Made by a program: the position numbers and the translations under genes
Part shown: piece after piece, positions 27,181 through 34,990 of the stretch
Numbering within the stretch: the first letter of the stretch is position 1
Layout: each line of letters begins with the position of its first letter
The notes under the pieces: generated by a model
What the model was told of the DNA's origin: nothing
Database searches by the model: none
What the model saw: only the letters and a program-made list of their open reading frames with translations
DNA from: Verrucomicrobiia bacterium
GTDB taxonomy: Bacteria > Verrucomicrobiota > Verrucomicrobiia > Palsa-1439
Assembly: GCA_035577545.1 (NCBI GenBank)
Contig: DATLVI010000034.1
Location: forward strand, 1 to 64,000
Length of the DNA: 64,000 bases
Reading direction: 5' to 3'

Positions 27181-27699
27181 CTAATTGAGGCCACTGATGA
27201 ACTCGATTTCCCGCAGCGTTATGAAAAAATCTAGATTCGTGTTACCGCCTCCCGCCATAACCTTATATTGGTCTCCGTGTCTCTCGAATTCATATATCGT
27301 CCAGTGTACTCCTGATCGTAAGATGCTCTGAGAACCATCATCACCAGTTTGCATGAAGCAGCCGTACCTCAAAACGGCCTCGGTGACGTTAGTTGCAGAA
27401 TTCCCCGCCCTGACAACGAAAATCTTCTCATCCGAGTCGCACGTGTAGATGGCAAGCTCCTTCTCAACGTGGACAGTCCACAGATATGCGCACAGGGGAA
27501 CGTGTTGCCCGTCTGGGGTCTTGTAATAAAGCTGGCAACCTACGCTTGAGCCTACCGGACTAAAAAAAGTCCTGACAACCTTCAATTCGTAACCTCCGCC
27601 GAGTGCCTCGTATTCAATGGTAGGACGAAGGAGAAAATAGATCGCCACCGCAGCCAACAAAACCATAATGCCGGCTACCCGAATCAGGGTGAGTTTCAT
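27181..27699 (-). CDS. Membrane-anchored hypothetical protein
   Basis: A 172-residue protein starting at ATG 27699 with an N-terminal hydrophobic helix (IRVAGIMVLLAAVAIYFLL), followed by a presumably periplasmic beta-rich domain with two cysteines (GCQLYYKTPDGQHVPLCAYLW) that could form a disulfide. The frame continues open for 32 more codons upstream, but the anchor marks the start. No family is recognised. The gene stands alone between the M16 protease and a region of about 300 bp without clear genes. Confidence 0.6.
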   Translation of the reverse strand: MKLTLIRVAGIMVLLAAVAIYFLLRPTIEYEALGGGYELKVVRTFFSPVGSSVGCQLYYKTPDGQHVPLCAYLWTVHVEKELAIYTCDSDEKIFVVRAGNSATNVTEAVLRYGCFMQTGDDGSQSILRSGVHWTIYEFERHGDQYKVMAGGGNTNLDFFITLREIEFISGLN

Positions 27700-28009
27700 A
27701 ACAATCGAGTGGGCGAACCCATTAGACGCTCTCTCGAACCATGAGGAAAGCACAAAATAGGACTCCTCGCATAGGACTCGAACCTGTGCGACCACCCTTG
27801 GGGCATTCTGTTGAGATGCAGGAGAACTCGCCTCGCACGCCGCTTCCGCTTGACCGAGGATGGTACTTTTGGTGACGGGGGATTGGCGGGGTAGGGCGAT
27901 TTACTGAGGGAGCTTGGTCATTTGTCCGATGCCAGATTCATCTGCCTGCCCAATATACGGACGACCGCGTTTTCTTTATCCTTGTTTTCGTTGGACAAAG
28001 GAGACCCGG
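27700..28009. other. Intergenic region with tRNA-like T-arm remnant
   Basis: About 310 bp without a convincing gene. On the minus strand GGTTCGAGTCC at 27774-27784 looks like the T-arm of a tRNA, but no acceptor, D-arm or anticodon stem fits around it. It may be a decayed tRNA end or an attachment-site scar. Near its right edge is the ribosome site of the following small gene. Confidence 0.35.
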
Positions 28010-28162
28010 ATGAAAAAGATCAAACTTCGCACGAGATTGATGGGGCGGATTGAGTACTGCTGGTTGCTGTTGACCAACCCGACCTTCCAAGCGGCGCGCG
28101 ACAAGCGCCTGGCTTTCTACCAATACCAAACGGGTAAGTACTACAGCAGTCTCTGCCCCTGA
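28010..28162 (+). CDS. Small basic protein
   Basis: A 50-residue ORF starting at ATG 28010 with a strong ribosome site AAAGGAG at 27997-28003, six bases ahead. The product begins MKKIKLRTRLMGRIEYCWLL, continues TNPTFQAARDKRLAFYQYQT and has a mildly hydrophobic centre. It is not recognised. The ribosome site is the main reason to call it; the longer in-frame ATG at 27914 lacks one. Confidence 0.5.
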   Translation: MKKIKLRTRLMGRIEYCWLLLTNPTFQAARDKRLAFYQYQTGKYYSSLCP

Positions 28163-28205
28163 TCCTGCAGCCCATATTTCCTGTAATCCACGACCATGCA
28201 TTTTG

Positions 28206-28841
28206 TCATGGCTCCGGCTCGATGGGTTGGAATTGTTGGGTAGTAAGGTCGTAGGCGAAGAGCTTGGCGGTGGCGAGTTCGAAGAACCAGCCGTGCAGGC
28301 GCAGGGTACCGGCGGCCAGGCGTGCCGCGACGGCGGGGTAGGTGTGGAGATTCTCCAGCGCGAACAGGACGTTTTCCCCGGCGGCGGCGGTGATGCGTTC
28401 GGTGCGGTCGGTGAGATGCTGGTAGTGGCGGTCCATCAATTCGCGGACGGGAGCGGCCGTGGCGATCCATTCCTTTAGATGCGGTATTTCCGGCGAATCC
28501 GGCAAACCGTCGAGTAGAGCCGTCATCGCCCCGCACTGCGAATGACCGCAGACCACGACGTCGGTCACGCCGAGGATGTTTACCGCAAACTCGATGGCCG
28601 CGGCGGTTGAATTTCGGCCCGGGACGTCCGCGCGGGGGACGATGTTGCCGATGTTTTTCACAACGAACAAATCGCCGGGCTGGCTCTGCGTGATCAACTC
28701 CGCCAGGACACGCGAGTCCGAGCAGGTGATGAAGAGCGTATGCGGATTCTGTTCCTGCCGCGAAAGACGGCGAAAGAGTTTGCGGTACTTGCCGAGTTCG
28801 TCCTGCTGGAATTTGTGAACGCCTGCGATGAGTTGTTGCAT
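28206..28841 (-). CDS. Beta-class carbonic anhydrase
   Basis: A 211-residue enzyme interconverting CO2 and bicarbonate. The zinc ligands are Cys40, His100 and Cys103 (FITCSDSRV and CGHSQCGAM) with the catalytic dyad Asp42-Arg44. The segment VKNIGNIVPRAD is also typical. No signal peptide, so cytoplasmic. The C-terminus is short and ends soon after the LHGWFFELATAKLFAYD strand, as in the plant-type subgroup. Single gene with no operon partner, convergent with the small ORF at 28010. Confidence 0.95.
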   Translation of the reverse strand: MQQLIAGVHKFQQDELGKYRKLFRRLSRQEQNPHTLFITCSDSRVLAELITQSQPGDLFVVKNIGNIVPRADVPGRNSTAAAIEFAVNILGVTDVVVCGHSQCGAMTALLDGLPDSPEIPHLKEWIATAAPVRELMDRHYQHLTDRTERITAAAGENVLFALENLHTYPAVAARLAAGTLRLHGWFFELATAKLFAYDLTTQQFQPIEPEP

Positions 28842-29016
28842 GGTCAGAAGGCGCTATTTAAGGCGTCCATTTCATTGACGCTTGTATCACTGACGTAGGT
28901 TCAATTCAAGCGGACTTGGTCCAGTGGGCCAACGTGGACGCCTTTTGTGCTTTCCTCCCGGTACGGTCAACGGTTTAATGAGGTTCGCAGACCTGACCGG
29001 TGTGGAGCGGAAAAAC

Positions 29017-29508
29017 ATGACGCAACTTCGGCAAGAGGAGGCGGAGGACCTGGACTTCCTCGAAGAGATGCTCTTTGAGGCATTCTTCTGGGACCCATCC
29101 ACCAAGCGTCCTTCATTCGCCTCGTTTCGCGACGACCCGGAGTTCATCAAGCTGCTCGCCGGTTGGACACGCCGCGGAGATCGGGCGATCATCGCAGAAG
29201 AGAATGGTGTGCGGACGGGGGCCGCGTGGTTTCGGCTCTGGACACCCGAGCTTCACTCCTATGGATTTGTGGATGCAACCACACCGGAAGTAGCAATGGC
29301 GGTGAGAGCGGATTATCGGCACCAGGGACTTGGGCGGAGGTTGCTTGACGCCCTCATAGGGACGGCCCGCACAGATGGTTTCCCGGCTCTTAGTCTGAGC
29401 GTCAGCCCCCTGAACTCTGCGCGGCAGCTCTATGAGTCCGCAGGCTTTCGAAAAGTGGGGGAATCCGGAACCTCGTGGACGCTGCTGCTTGCACTCAAGC
29501 CACTTTAG
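29017..29508 (+). CDS. GNAT-family N-acetyltransferase
   Basis: A 163-residue acetyltransferase. After an N-terminal helix (LRQEEAEDLDFLEEMLFEAF) come the strands AIIAEENGVRTGAAWFRLW and the coenzyme A loop MAVRADYRHQGLGRRLLDAL with the Q-x-x-G-x-G/A pattern, then LSLSVSPLNSARQLYESAGF, the usual motif B end. The start at ATG 29017 has GGAG at 29004-29007; ATG 28924 or 28978 would add residues outside the fold. Substrate unknown. Confidence 0.85.
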   Translation: MTQLRQEEAEDLDFLEEMLFEAFFWDPSTKRPSFASFRDDPEFIKLLAGWTRRGDRAIIAEENGVRTGAAWFRLWTPELHSYGFVDATTPEVAMAVRADYRHQGLGRRLLDALIGTARTDGFPALSLSVSPLNSARQLYESAGFRKVGESGTSWTLLLALKPL

Positions 29509-30148
29509 CCGTGCGTCGATGGCGCCGCCTGACGAATATCGCTAATTGATAATTTTGCTGGACACGGCGTTGTGGGAGCGGTATAGTCGGCGCGGTTTTA
29601 TGAAGAGAGAGCTTACTTCACGAGGGGGCAAACACCCCTCACCTCAATCCTTTGCTCCGAATTACGGCGCGGAGGCTCGTAGCGTCTGGCCGATTCGGCT
29701 TTCCCCAAGGGGAGAGATCTCCAAAACATGTGTTTCTGCGAAACGAACCCACCGATTTTTTCGTGAAGAACTGGTGTATGGATTTGGTCTGCAATGAGTT
29801 GTGCAACAGAGGAGAGGGTTTTTTCGGTGGGTTCGTTTTCCAAAACGAACCCACCGGGAGGGTGTTTTGAGGGTGTTTCGGGCAGAATTAGAACGATTTC
29901 AGAGGCTGGCGCTATCGATTGGGAGCACTTGGAATAGGGAAGATGCTCTGGTTGTTAGAAGGATTATATGTGTAGTGTGAGATGGTTGCCGCAAACGACC
30001 GCGGCGTCTCGCAGACTCGGCTGGACAAGCTCAAGCATGACGAACCGGAGAGACTGTGATGAATAGTGAAGCGTCCAAGGCCCAACATGCGATACTGAAC
30101 AGACCAAGAAGAGATGGTTCTCCGCAAGTTTCTTGACAGGCGAATGGC
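29509..30148. other. 640-bp intergenic region with inverted repeats, no clear gene
   Basis: Several small ORFs exist here but none has a ribosome site, a conserved motif or consistent codon use. The central 29741-29856 part carries three copies of AAACGAACCCACCG in alternating orientation (see the hairpin entry). The rest, 29857-30148, shows nothing I can name. The composition looks like a decayed dispersed repeat. Confidence 0.5.
29741..29856. repeat. Dispersed-repeat-like unit with nested hairpins
   Basis: CGGTGGGTTCGTTTT at 29825-29839 pairs perfectly over 15 bp with AAAACGAACCCACCG at 29842-29856, only 2 bp apart. A third copy, AAACGAACCCACCG, is at 29741-29754 and can pair with the first arm instead, enclosing about 70 bp. 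Alternative pairings of this kind suggest either an attenuator-like RNA or a small mobile repeat. Confidence 0.65.
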
Positions 30149-30754
30149 ATGACAAATAGAGTGGAAGGCATGAAGACGATCTCGCGTTCTCTTTGGATTT
30201 CGGCGGCTTTTCTGCTGCTCACCGGCGTGGGCGCTCAGGCCCATATGCTCCCCAATGACGTGCATGGATTTGGCAGCGGGTTTGCGCATCCGTTGCATGG
30301 GCTCGATCATATATTGGTGATGGTGGCGGTCGGTTTGTGGGCGGCGCAACTTGGCGGTCGGGCGCGCTGGATGGTCCCGGCGAGTTTCGTTGGCGTGATG
30401 ATGCTCGGCGGGGCACTGGCGATGGGCGGGCTGCGGGTGCCGTTTACGGAACAGGGGATTTTACTTTCGGTGTCGATGCTCGGAGTTTTGATTGCCGTGG
30501 CCGCGCGGTTTCCGTTGGCGGCGAGCATGGCGATTGTGGGCGTCTTTGCGTTTTTTCACGGGCATTCACACGGCACCGAGATGCCGGCCAATGCGGTTGG
30601 GTATGCGTACGGCGCGGGGTTCGCACTGGCGACGGTGCTGCTACATGCGAGTGGCATCGCATTGGCGAACGCTGTGAAGAACATGAGATTGCCGGTAGTG
30701 CGCTGGGCCGGCGCGGCGATTGCCGTGGCGGGAATTTGCCTTTGGGCGTTCTAG
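30149..30754 (+). CDS. HupE/UreJ-family membrane transporter
   Basis: A 201-residue polytopic membrane protein. After an N-terminal signal-like helix (ISRSLWISAAFLLLTGVGAQ) the family motif HPLHGLDHILVMVAVGLWAA appears, followed by five further hydrophobic stretches and the second histidine motif FFHGHSHGTEMP. HupE/UreJ proteins move nickel or cobalt for hydrogenase or urease; neither enzyme is encoded in the window, so the ion is open. An ATG at 30170 would start the signal helix directly and is a real alternative. Confidence 0.85.
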   Translation: MTNRVEGMKTISRSLWISAAFLLLTGVGAQAHMLPNDVHGFGSGFAHPLHGLDHILVMVAVGLWAAQLGGRARWMVPASFVGVMMLGGALAMGGLRVPFTEQGILLSVSMLGVLIAVAARFPLAASMAIVGVFAFFHGHSHGTEMPANAVGYAYGAGFALATVLLHASGIALANAVKNMRLPVVRWAGAAIAVAGICLWAF

Positions 30755-30802
30755 CCAGACGGACGGAACGCGAATAACTGAAACTCCTTTAAGGAAATCA
30801 CT

Positions 30803-31816
30803 ATGCAAACATTGTTACGAGGCAAGGACTACATTGAGACGCCGGATTGGACGAAGGAAGAACTCGAGACGGTGCTCGAGGTCGCCGGCGACCTGAAAAA
30901 ACGTTTTGCGCTGGGCGAAGCGCACCGTCTGCTGCAGGACAAGACACTGTTCATGATGTTCTTCGAGCAGAGCACGCGCACGCGCAATTCGACCGAGGCC
31001 GCGATGACGCAGCTCGGCGGTCACGCGCACGACCTGACACCAGACAAGATGCAGATTTCCCACGGCGAAACACCGAAGGATACCGGCAAGGTCTTGTCGC
31101 GTTACGGTCACGGTATCGCGATCCGCAACTGTTTCTATGGCGTTGGCAACAAGTACCTCCGCGAAGTGGCCGAGCATGCTTCGGTGCCCGTGGTCAGCTT
31201 GCAGGATGATGTGGATCATCCGTTACAGGCGATTGCGGATTTGATGACGATGCGCGAGAAGTACGGTAACAATTTGCGCGGCGTGAAATGCCTCGTCTCG
31301 TGGACGTATGCGCCCGCGTATGCGCGTCCACTCAGCGTGCCGCAGGGATTGATCTGGCTGCTGCCGCGCTTCGGCATGGACGTGACACTGTCGCATCCGA
31401 AGGAATTCAATTTGATGCCGCGCACCGTCGAGGCGGCGAAGAAATTCGCCAAGGAAAACAGGACCAAGTTCGAGATCATTCACGACATGGATGATGGGTT
31501 CAAGGACGCCATTGTCTGCTATCCGAAATCGTGGGGTTGCCACCAGTATCTCAACGACCAGGGCGTTCCCGAAGCCGATCGCAAAGAAGCGGGCATGAAA
31601 ATCCTCAATAAATACAAGAGCTGGGTCTGCACCGAGAAGCGAATGAAGATGGCGAAGAAGGAAGCGTGTTACATGCACCCGCTACCCGCAGACCGCGGCG
31701 CGGAAGTTGAGGACGCCGTAATCGACGGCCCGCAATCCGTGGTGTTCGACCAGGCGGAGAATCGGTTGCACACAGTAAAAGCGATCCTGTCACTGGTAAT
31801 GGGCGGCCGGCCGTGA
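30803..31816 (+). CDS. ygeW: YgeW-type (knotted) carbamoyltransferase
   Basis: A 337-residue aspartate/ornithine carbamoyltransferase homologue. The carbamoyl-phosphate loop is FFEQSTRTRNSTEAAM near residue 57, with the HPLQAIADL motif near 139 and HPLPADRG near 293. The second-substrate region reads SWTYAPAYARPLSVPQG and RFGMDVTLSHPKEFNLMP, which follows E. coli YgeW rather than ArgF or PyrB, as does RNCFYGVGNKYLREVA. YgeW belongs to the anaerobic purine/ureide gene set, where it is thought to release carbamoyl phosphate from a ureido compound. Carbamate kinase and XdhD homologues are 12 and 15 kb away. The ATG follows AAGGAAA. Confidence 0.82.
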   Translation: MQTLLRGKDYIETPDWTKEELETVLEVAGDLKKRFALGEAHRLLQDKTLFMMFFEQSTRTRNSTEAAMTQLGGHAHDLTPDKMQISHGETPKDTGKVLSRYGHGIAIRNCFYGVGNKYLREVAEHASVPVVSLQDDVDHPLQAIADLMTMREKYGNNLRGVKCLVSWTYAPAYARPLSVPQGLIWLLPRFGMDVTLSHPKEFNLMPRTVEAAKKFAKENRTKFEIIHDMDDGFKDAIVCYPKSWGCHQYLNDQGVPEADRKEAGMKILNKYKSWVCTEKRMKMAKKEACYMHPLPADRGAEVEDAVIDGPQSVVFDQAENRLHTVKAILSLVMGGRP

Positions 31817-31837
31817 GGTGATTTTGGATTGGGCCGC

Positions 31838-32506
31838 TTAGAAGTGAAACAGGCCGATGTTCTCGATGTTGACTCGGCGGGGTAGCTTCAGGAGAAATAG
31901 CGCTGTCGAGGCGAGGTCTTCGACTTGCAGGACGCCCTGGCGGACTTCACCTTCGTTTTGGGGCGGGGGAACCTGCACGAGCCCGGGGCAGAGGCAGTGG
32001 ACGTGAATGCCGAATTCCCGCACTTCGTGCTGCAGCGCCTCTGACAAGCCGATGATGCCGAACTTCGATGCGCAGTAGGGACCGGCCTGGGGGTAGCCGT
32101 GCTTGGCGGCTTGCGAGGCGATGTTGACGATGTAGCCGGAGCGTTGCGCGATCATCGCCGGCAACACGGCTTGCGTCATAAGGAATGTGCCGGTCAGGTT
32201 TGTGTCGAGCACCTTGTGCCAATCTTCCTCGGAGCAGTCGACGACCTTGCTGCCCACGCCGAGGCCGGTGTTGTTGACGAGAATGTCGATGCCGCCGAAG
32301 CGTTGCTTCGCAGTTTCCGCCACTTTCACGACATCGGCTTTCTTACGAACATCGCAGGCGACAGTCACGGTGTTCTCGACGGACAACGCGCGGCGCGAGG
32401 CAATCACCACATTGGCGCCCTCGCGCAGCAGCGCGGTGGCAATGGCCTTGCCAATGCCGCTACCGCCGCCGGTGATGATGGCCGTCTTGCCCTGAAGTGT
32501 TTCCAT
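31838..32506 (-). CDS. Short-chain dehydrogenase/reductase
   Basis: A 222-residue NAD(P)-dependent oxidoreductase. The cofactor loop is TGGGSGIG at residues 12-19, an NNTG variant of the usual NNAG at 78-81, and the catalytic residues are Ser131, Tyr144 and Lys148 (PYCASK). The Arg pair after the second strand (IASRRA) favours NADP. The ATG at 32506 begins directly at the first strand, seven codons after the longest possible start. Substrate cannot be inferred; it is convergent with ygeW, 21 bp between the stops. Confidence 0.9.
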   Translation of the reverse strand: METLQGKTAIITGGGSGIGKAIATALLREGANVVIASRRALSVENTVTVACDVRKKADVVKVAETAKQRFGGIDILVNNTGLGVGSKVVDCSEEDWHKVLDTNLTGTFLMTQAVLPAMIAQRSGYIVNIASQAAKHGYPQAGPYCASKFGIIGLSEALQHEVREFGIHVHCLCPGLVQVPPPQNEGEVRQGVLQVEDLASTALFLLKLPRRVNIENIGLFHF

Positions 32507-32572
32507 AAGAATCGCGAGCGTAGTCATCTGGCTCGACGTTCACAAGAATTATTGCGATAGTCGCGGCCTCGT

Positions 32573-33055
32573 ATGGGTACGCGAAGACATCACGACGTTG
32601 GTTTTATCGTCATCGGAGTTTTCAAACTTGTGAAGGGGGCGTTGTTGCTCGCCTTTGGCCTGGGAGCGCTGTCGCTGATTCACAAGGACGCGACGGAGGT
32701 CATTCGTCATTGGGCCCATGTGTTCCAGGTCGATACGGACAGCAAGTTCGTCCAATACTGGCTGGTGGAAATTGGTTTGGTACAAAAGCGCGACCTACCA
32801 CTGGTCGTTACGACCTCGCTGTTTTACTCAGCGCTTTTGTCGACGGAAGGCGTCGGTTTGCTGATGGAAAAAGTCTGGGCGGAATACCTCACGTCGATCA
32901 TCACCGCGTCTTTTATCCCGATCGAAATCTACGCGTTGGTAAGACATACGACCGTCGTGCGCATCTGCCTGCTACTGGCCAACGCTCTCGTCGTGACTTA
33001 TCTCGTGCTTCGACTGGGTCAGCGAAAGCGTGCCAACGCATTACCTGCAAGTTGA
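32573..33055 (+). CDS. DUF2127 membrane protein
   Basis: A 160-residue protein with four hydrophobic helices, starting VGFIVIGVFKLVKGALLLA, which is the DUF2127 opening, and containing STEGVGLLMEKVWAEYLTSI followed by FIPIEIYALV, the most conserved block of that family. The family is of unknown function. It is divergent from the SDR gene and convergent with the two-helix membrane protein that follows. Confidence 0.8.
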   Translation: MGTRRHHDVGFIVIGVFKLVKGALLLAFGLGALSLIHKDATEVIRHWAHVFQVDTDSKFVQYWLVEIGLVQKRDLPLVVTTSLFYSALLSTEGVGLLMEKVWAEYLTSIITASFIPIEIYALVRHTTVVRICLLLANALVVTYLVLRLGQRKRANALPAS

Positions 33056-33067
33056 TTTCCGGAGATC

Positions 33068-33415
33068 CTATTTCGAACCGGTTTCGAGATGGAATTTGTG
33101 TAGGAACCGATGCACCACCGGCGCGAACATCACGCCGACGCTGGTAATGAAGGCCACGCCGCTAAACAGCGCGTAGAACGAGGCGAACCACTTGCCGGCA
33201 TCGTGATGCAGTTCGTTGACGGGCCCCATGCCGGACAGAATCATGGAGGCATTAACCAGCGCATCCAACCAGCCGAGTCCTTCGCTGAGGTGATATCCGA
33301 TGACTCCCATCCCCAGGCTCGCACCCACCAGCCCCAATCCGATTCCGAAGTGGCGGAGCAGGCGGCGGTGGTACCGTGGCCGAGGCGCGAGTGGGTCTTG
33401 TCGATGCTCGAACAT
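33068..33415 (-). CDS. Two-helix membrane protein with channel-like turn
   Basis: A 115-residue protein with two hydrophobic helices (FGIGLGLVGASLGMGVIGYH and WFASFYALFSGVAFITSVGV) separated by a re-entrant-looking segment WLDALVNASMILSGMGPV. The layout helix - short loop with SGMGP - helix recalls two-TM ion-channel pores, but no potassium selectivity filter is present. Histidine-rich ends. No known family name. Stop lies 12 bp from that of DUF2127. Confidence 0.6.
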   Translation of the reverse strand: MFEHRQDPLAPRPRYHRRLLRHFGIGLGLVGASLGMGVIGYHLSEGLGWLDALVNASMILSGMGPVNELHHDAGKWFASFYALFSGVAFITSVGVMFAPVVHRFLHKFHLETGSK

Positions 33416-33448
33416 GCGCCGAGCTATACCGCTTTCCGTCGTTTGCGG

Positions 33449-34183
33449 CTAGAGGAATTTCCGCAGGTCGTCTTCGTTGCCTTTGGCAGCGAGAACGTAG
33501 GTCTTGTCACCGGAAGTCCAACTGGCGGTGGCCATGTTGTTGACACGCACGAACTGGGCTGACGGACTGGGGGGCGGGTCGGGCAATGCCGAGCGATCGA
33601 CGATGAAGAGGAACAAATCATCATCGTGGCCACGGTCGAGACAGACGAGCGAAACCTGCTGGCCGTGCCAGGAGATCAGGGCGCAACCCTCCGCGGGCAA
33701 CTTCTCCATCTCCTTTGTTAGAACGTAGTCAACTGCCCCGTGATTTTTGCCGAGGAATTGGCGGATGGCGCCCAGGTCGTTTGTTTCGAGCATCATCTTG
33801 TACTCACCCGAAACCAGCTTCGCCATGTTCTTGCGGTAGGACTGGAAGGTCGGTGTTTCCGGTTGCCGCAGCAGGGAGCTGGCGAGTACGGCCAGTACAA
33901 TGGTGGCGGCCACTGCAGCCCACAGGGCAGGGCGTGCCCACCAAATTGCCGGCCGGACGATTTTGCGCTCTGAGAGGATCTGCTGTGGCAAACTCGCGGG
34001 AGCGACGATTTGCTGAAACTTCTCGCGCACCGCGGCGTCAGCGGCGCACTGTTCCTTAAACCAGCGGCCCAGTTCCGGGTCGCGCTGGGCCTGGGCGAGC
34101 GCTTCGGCAAAGAACGGATCGCTTGCTTCGTCGAGGCCCGCCCGATATAGCGACAGAATCTCTTTGGCTTCCTGGTTATCCAC
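33449..34183 (-). CDS. Probable transmembrane anti-sigma factor
   Basis: A 244-residue protein. The N-terminal cytoplasmic part (NQEAKEILSLYRAGLDEASD to IVAPASLPQQIL) is helical and charged, a single helix WARPALWAAVAATIVLAVLA follows, and the C-terminal part is an outer domain. This layout, together with its place directly behind an ECF sigma gene, is that of an anti-sigma factor. Its likely start, GTG 34183, overlaps the sigma gene's TAA inside GTGGATAA, so translation is coupled; the ATG at 34222 would overlap further. No zinc-binding HxxxCxxC motif is visible. The signal sensed outside is unknown. Confidence 0.75.
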   Translation of the reverse strand: MDNQEAKEILSLYRAGLDEASDPFFAEALAQAQRDPELGRWFKEQCAADAAVREKFQQIVAPASLPQQILSERKIVRPAIWWARPALWAAVAATIVLAVLASSLLRQPETPTFQSYRKNMAKLVSGEYKMMLETNDLGAIRQFLGKNHGAVDYVLTKEMEKLPAEGCALISWHGQQVSLVCLDRGHDDDLFLFIVDRSALPDPPPSPSAQFVRVNNMATASWTSGDKTYVLAAKGNEDDLRKFL

Positions 34184-34727
34184 GCTGTTTCGCTTCCTGG
34201 TCCGCGCCGGGTGTGGTGGCACGGTCCATCAAAATCTTCTGGAGTTGCATCTTGCCGCGGGCGATCCGTGACTGGACGGTGCCGATGGGCACTTCGAGAA
34301 TCTCTGCGATCTCCTTGTACGAGTGTTCTTCCATATAAAACAGTGCGAGCGGCGCCTGGTAGAGTTCCTCGACCTGCCCCAGCGCTTCGACGACCGCGTC
34401 GGCGTCCAGTTGATTCACTGTTGCCGGCGAAATCGTCGGCAACTCGTGTTCCACCTGCTCAAGTTCGTAATGCGGAAAACGCGTCTGGCGGCGCCGCGTC
34501 TTGAGGAACTCATGATGGAGCGTGGTGAACAACCATGTCTTCACCTTTGCGACGTCACGGAGTTGGTGGCCCTTGGTCGCCCACACGTAAAACGCTTGTT
34601 GTGTGAGGTCACATGCCTCGGCTTCATTGCGGGCCAGGCTGAAGGCAAATTGGTAGAGCGGGCGATAAAAACGACCCACCAGACTCTCAAAGTCCGTTGT
34701 GTCCGCCATCTCCGCGTCATTCGACAT
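34176..34727 (-). CDS. ECF-type RNA polymerase sigma factor
   Basis: A 183-residue sigma-70 family factor. Region 2 shows FESLVGRFYRPLYQFAFSLA, DLTQQAFYVWAT and KVKTWLFTTLHHEFLKTRRR; region 4 has LALFYMEEHSYKEIAEILEV followed by PIGTVQSRIARGKMQLQKIL. Regions 1 and 3 are missing, which defines the ECF class. ATG 34727 is taken as the start; the frame is open to ATG 34868, which lies right at the expected transcription start of the minus-strand ECF-type promoter and could be a leaderless alternative. The factor probably drives that promoter itself. Confidence 0.9.
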   Translation of the reverse strand: MSNDAEMADTTDFESLVGRFYRPLYQFAFSLARNEAEACDLTQQAFYVWATKGHQLRDVAKVKTWLFTTLHHEFLKTRRRQTRFPHYELEQVEHELPTISPATVNQLDADAVVEALGQVEELYQAPLALFYMEEHSYKEIAEILEVPIGTVQSRIARGKMQLQKILMDRATTPGADQEAKQRG

Positions 34728-34873
34728 AAGAAGAGCAATCAGTGTCAGGCTGGAACCCACCGCCGTGTGACAGCAGGAGCGTGCCTGACGTTCAAAGTGC
34801 CGCAGACTTGCCAGCGTGGCAAGTGGAATCGCGGAGGTCATGTTCACGGTCAATTCTGGCGTCTCCATTCAGG

Positions 34874-34903
34874 GTAAGAACCACCAGAGGAAGTTTTATT
34901 CCC
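34874..34903 (-). promoter_or_regulatory. ECF-type promoter reading toward the sigma gene
   Basis: On the minus strand GGGAATAA (34903 to 34896), a 16-bp spacer and TCTTAC (34879 to 34874). The same elements with the same spacing occur in the opposite direction 14 bp away and again at 39718, which is what marks it as a promoter rather than chance. Transcription would begin near 34867 and cover the sigma and anti-sigma genes. Confidence 0.7.
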
Positions 34904-34916
34904 GGCGATCTTTGTT

Positions 34917-34946
34917 GGGAATAACTGCTGACGTCGGTGGTCGTAC
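34917..34946 (+). promoter_or_regulatory. ECF-type promoter reading toward the phosphoesterase operon
   Basis: GGGAATAA at 34917-34924, 16 bp, TCGTAC at 34941-34946. The two -35 elements of this divergent pair form an 8-bp inverted repeat (34896-34903 and 34917-34924). Transcription should start near 34953, about 38 bp before the Tat phosphoesterase ATG. Confidence 0.7.
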
Positions 34947-34990
34947 TGGTGAATGCGCAACAAACCTTAAAACCAGGAGCGAACAAACTT

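Noticed and set aside
27774-27784. T-arm-like GGTTCGAGTCC on the minus strand, possible tRNA
   Set aside because: No matching acceptor stem, D-arm or anticodon loop could be drawn around it; at best a tRNA remnant or attachment-site scar.
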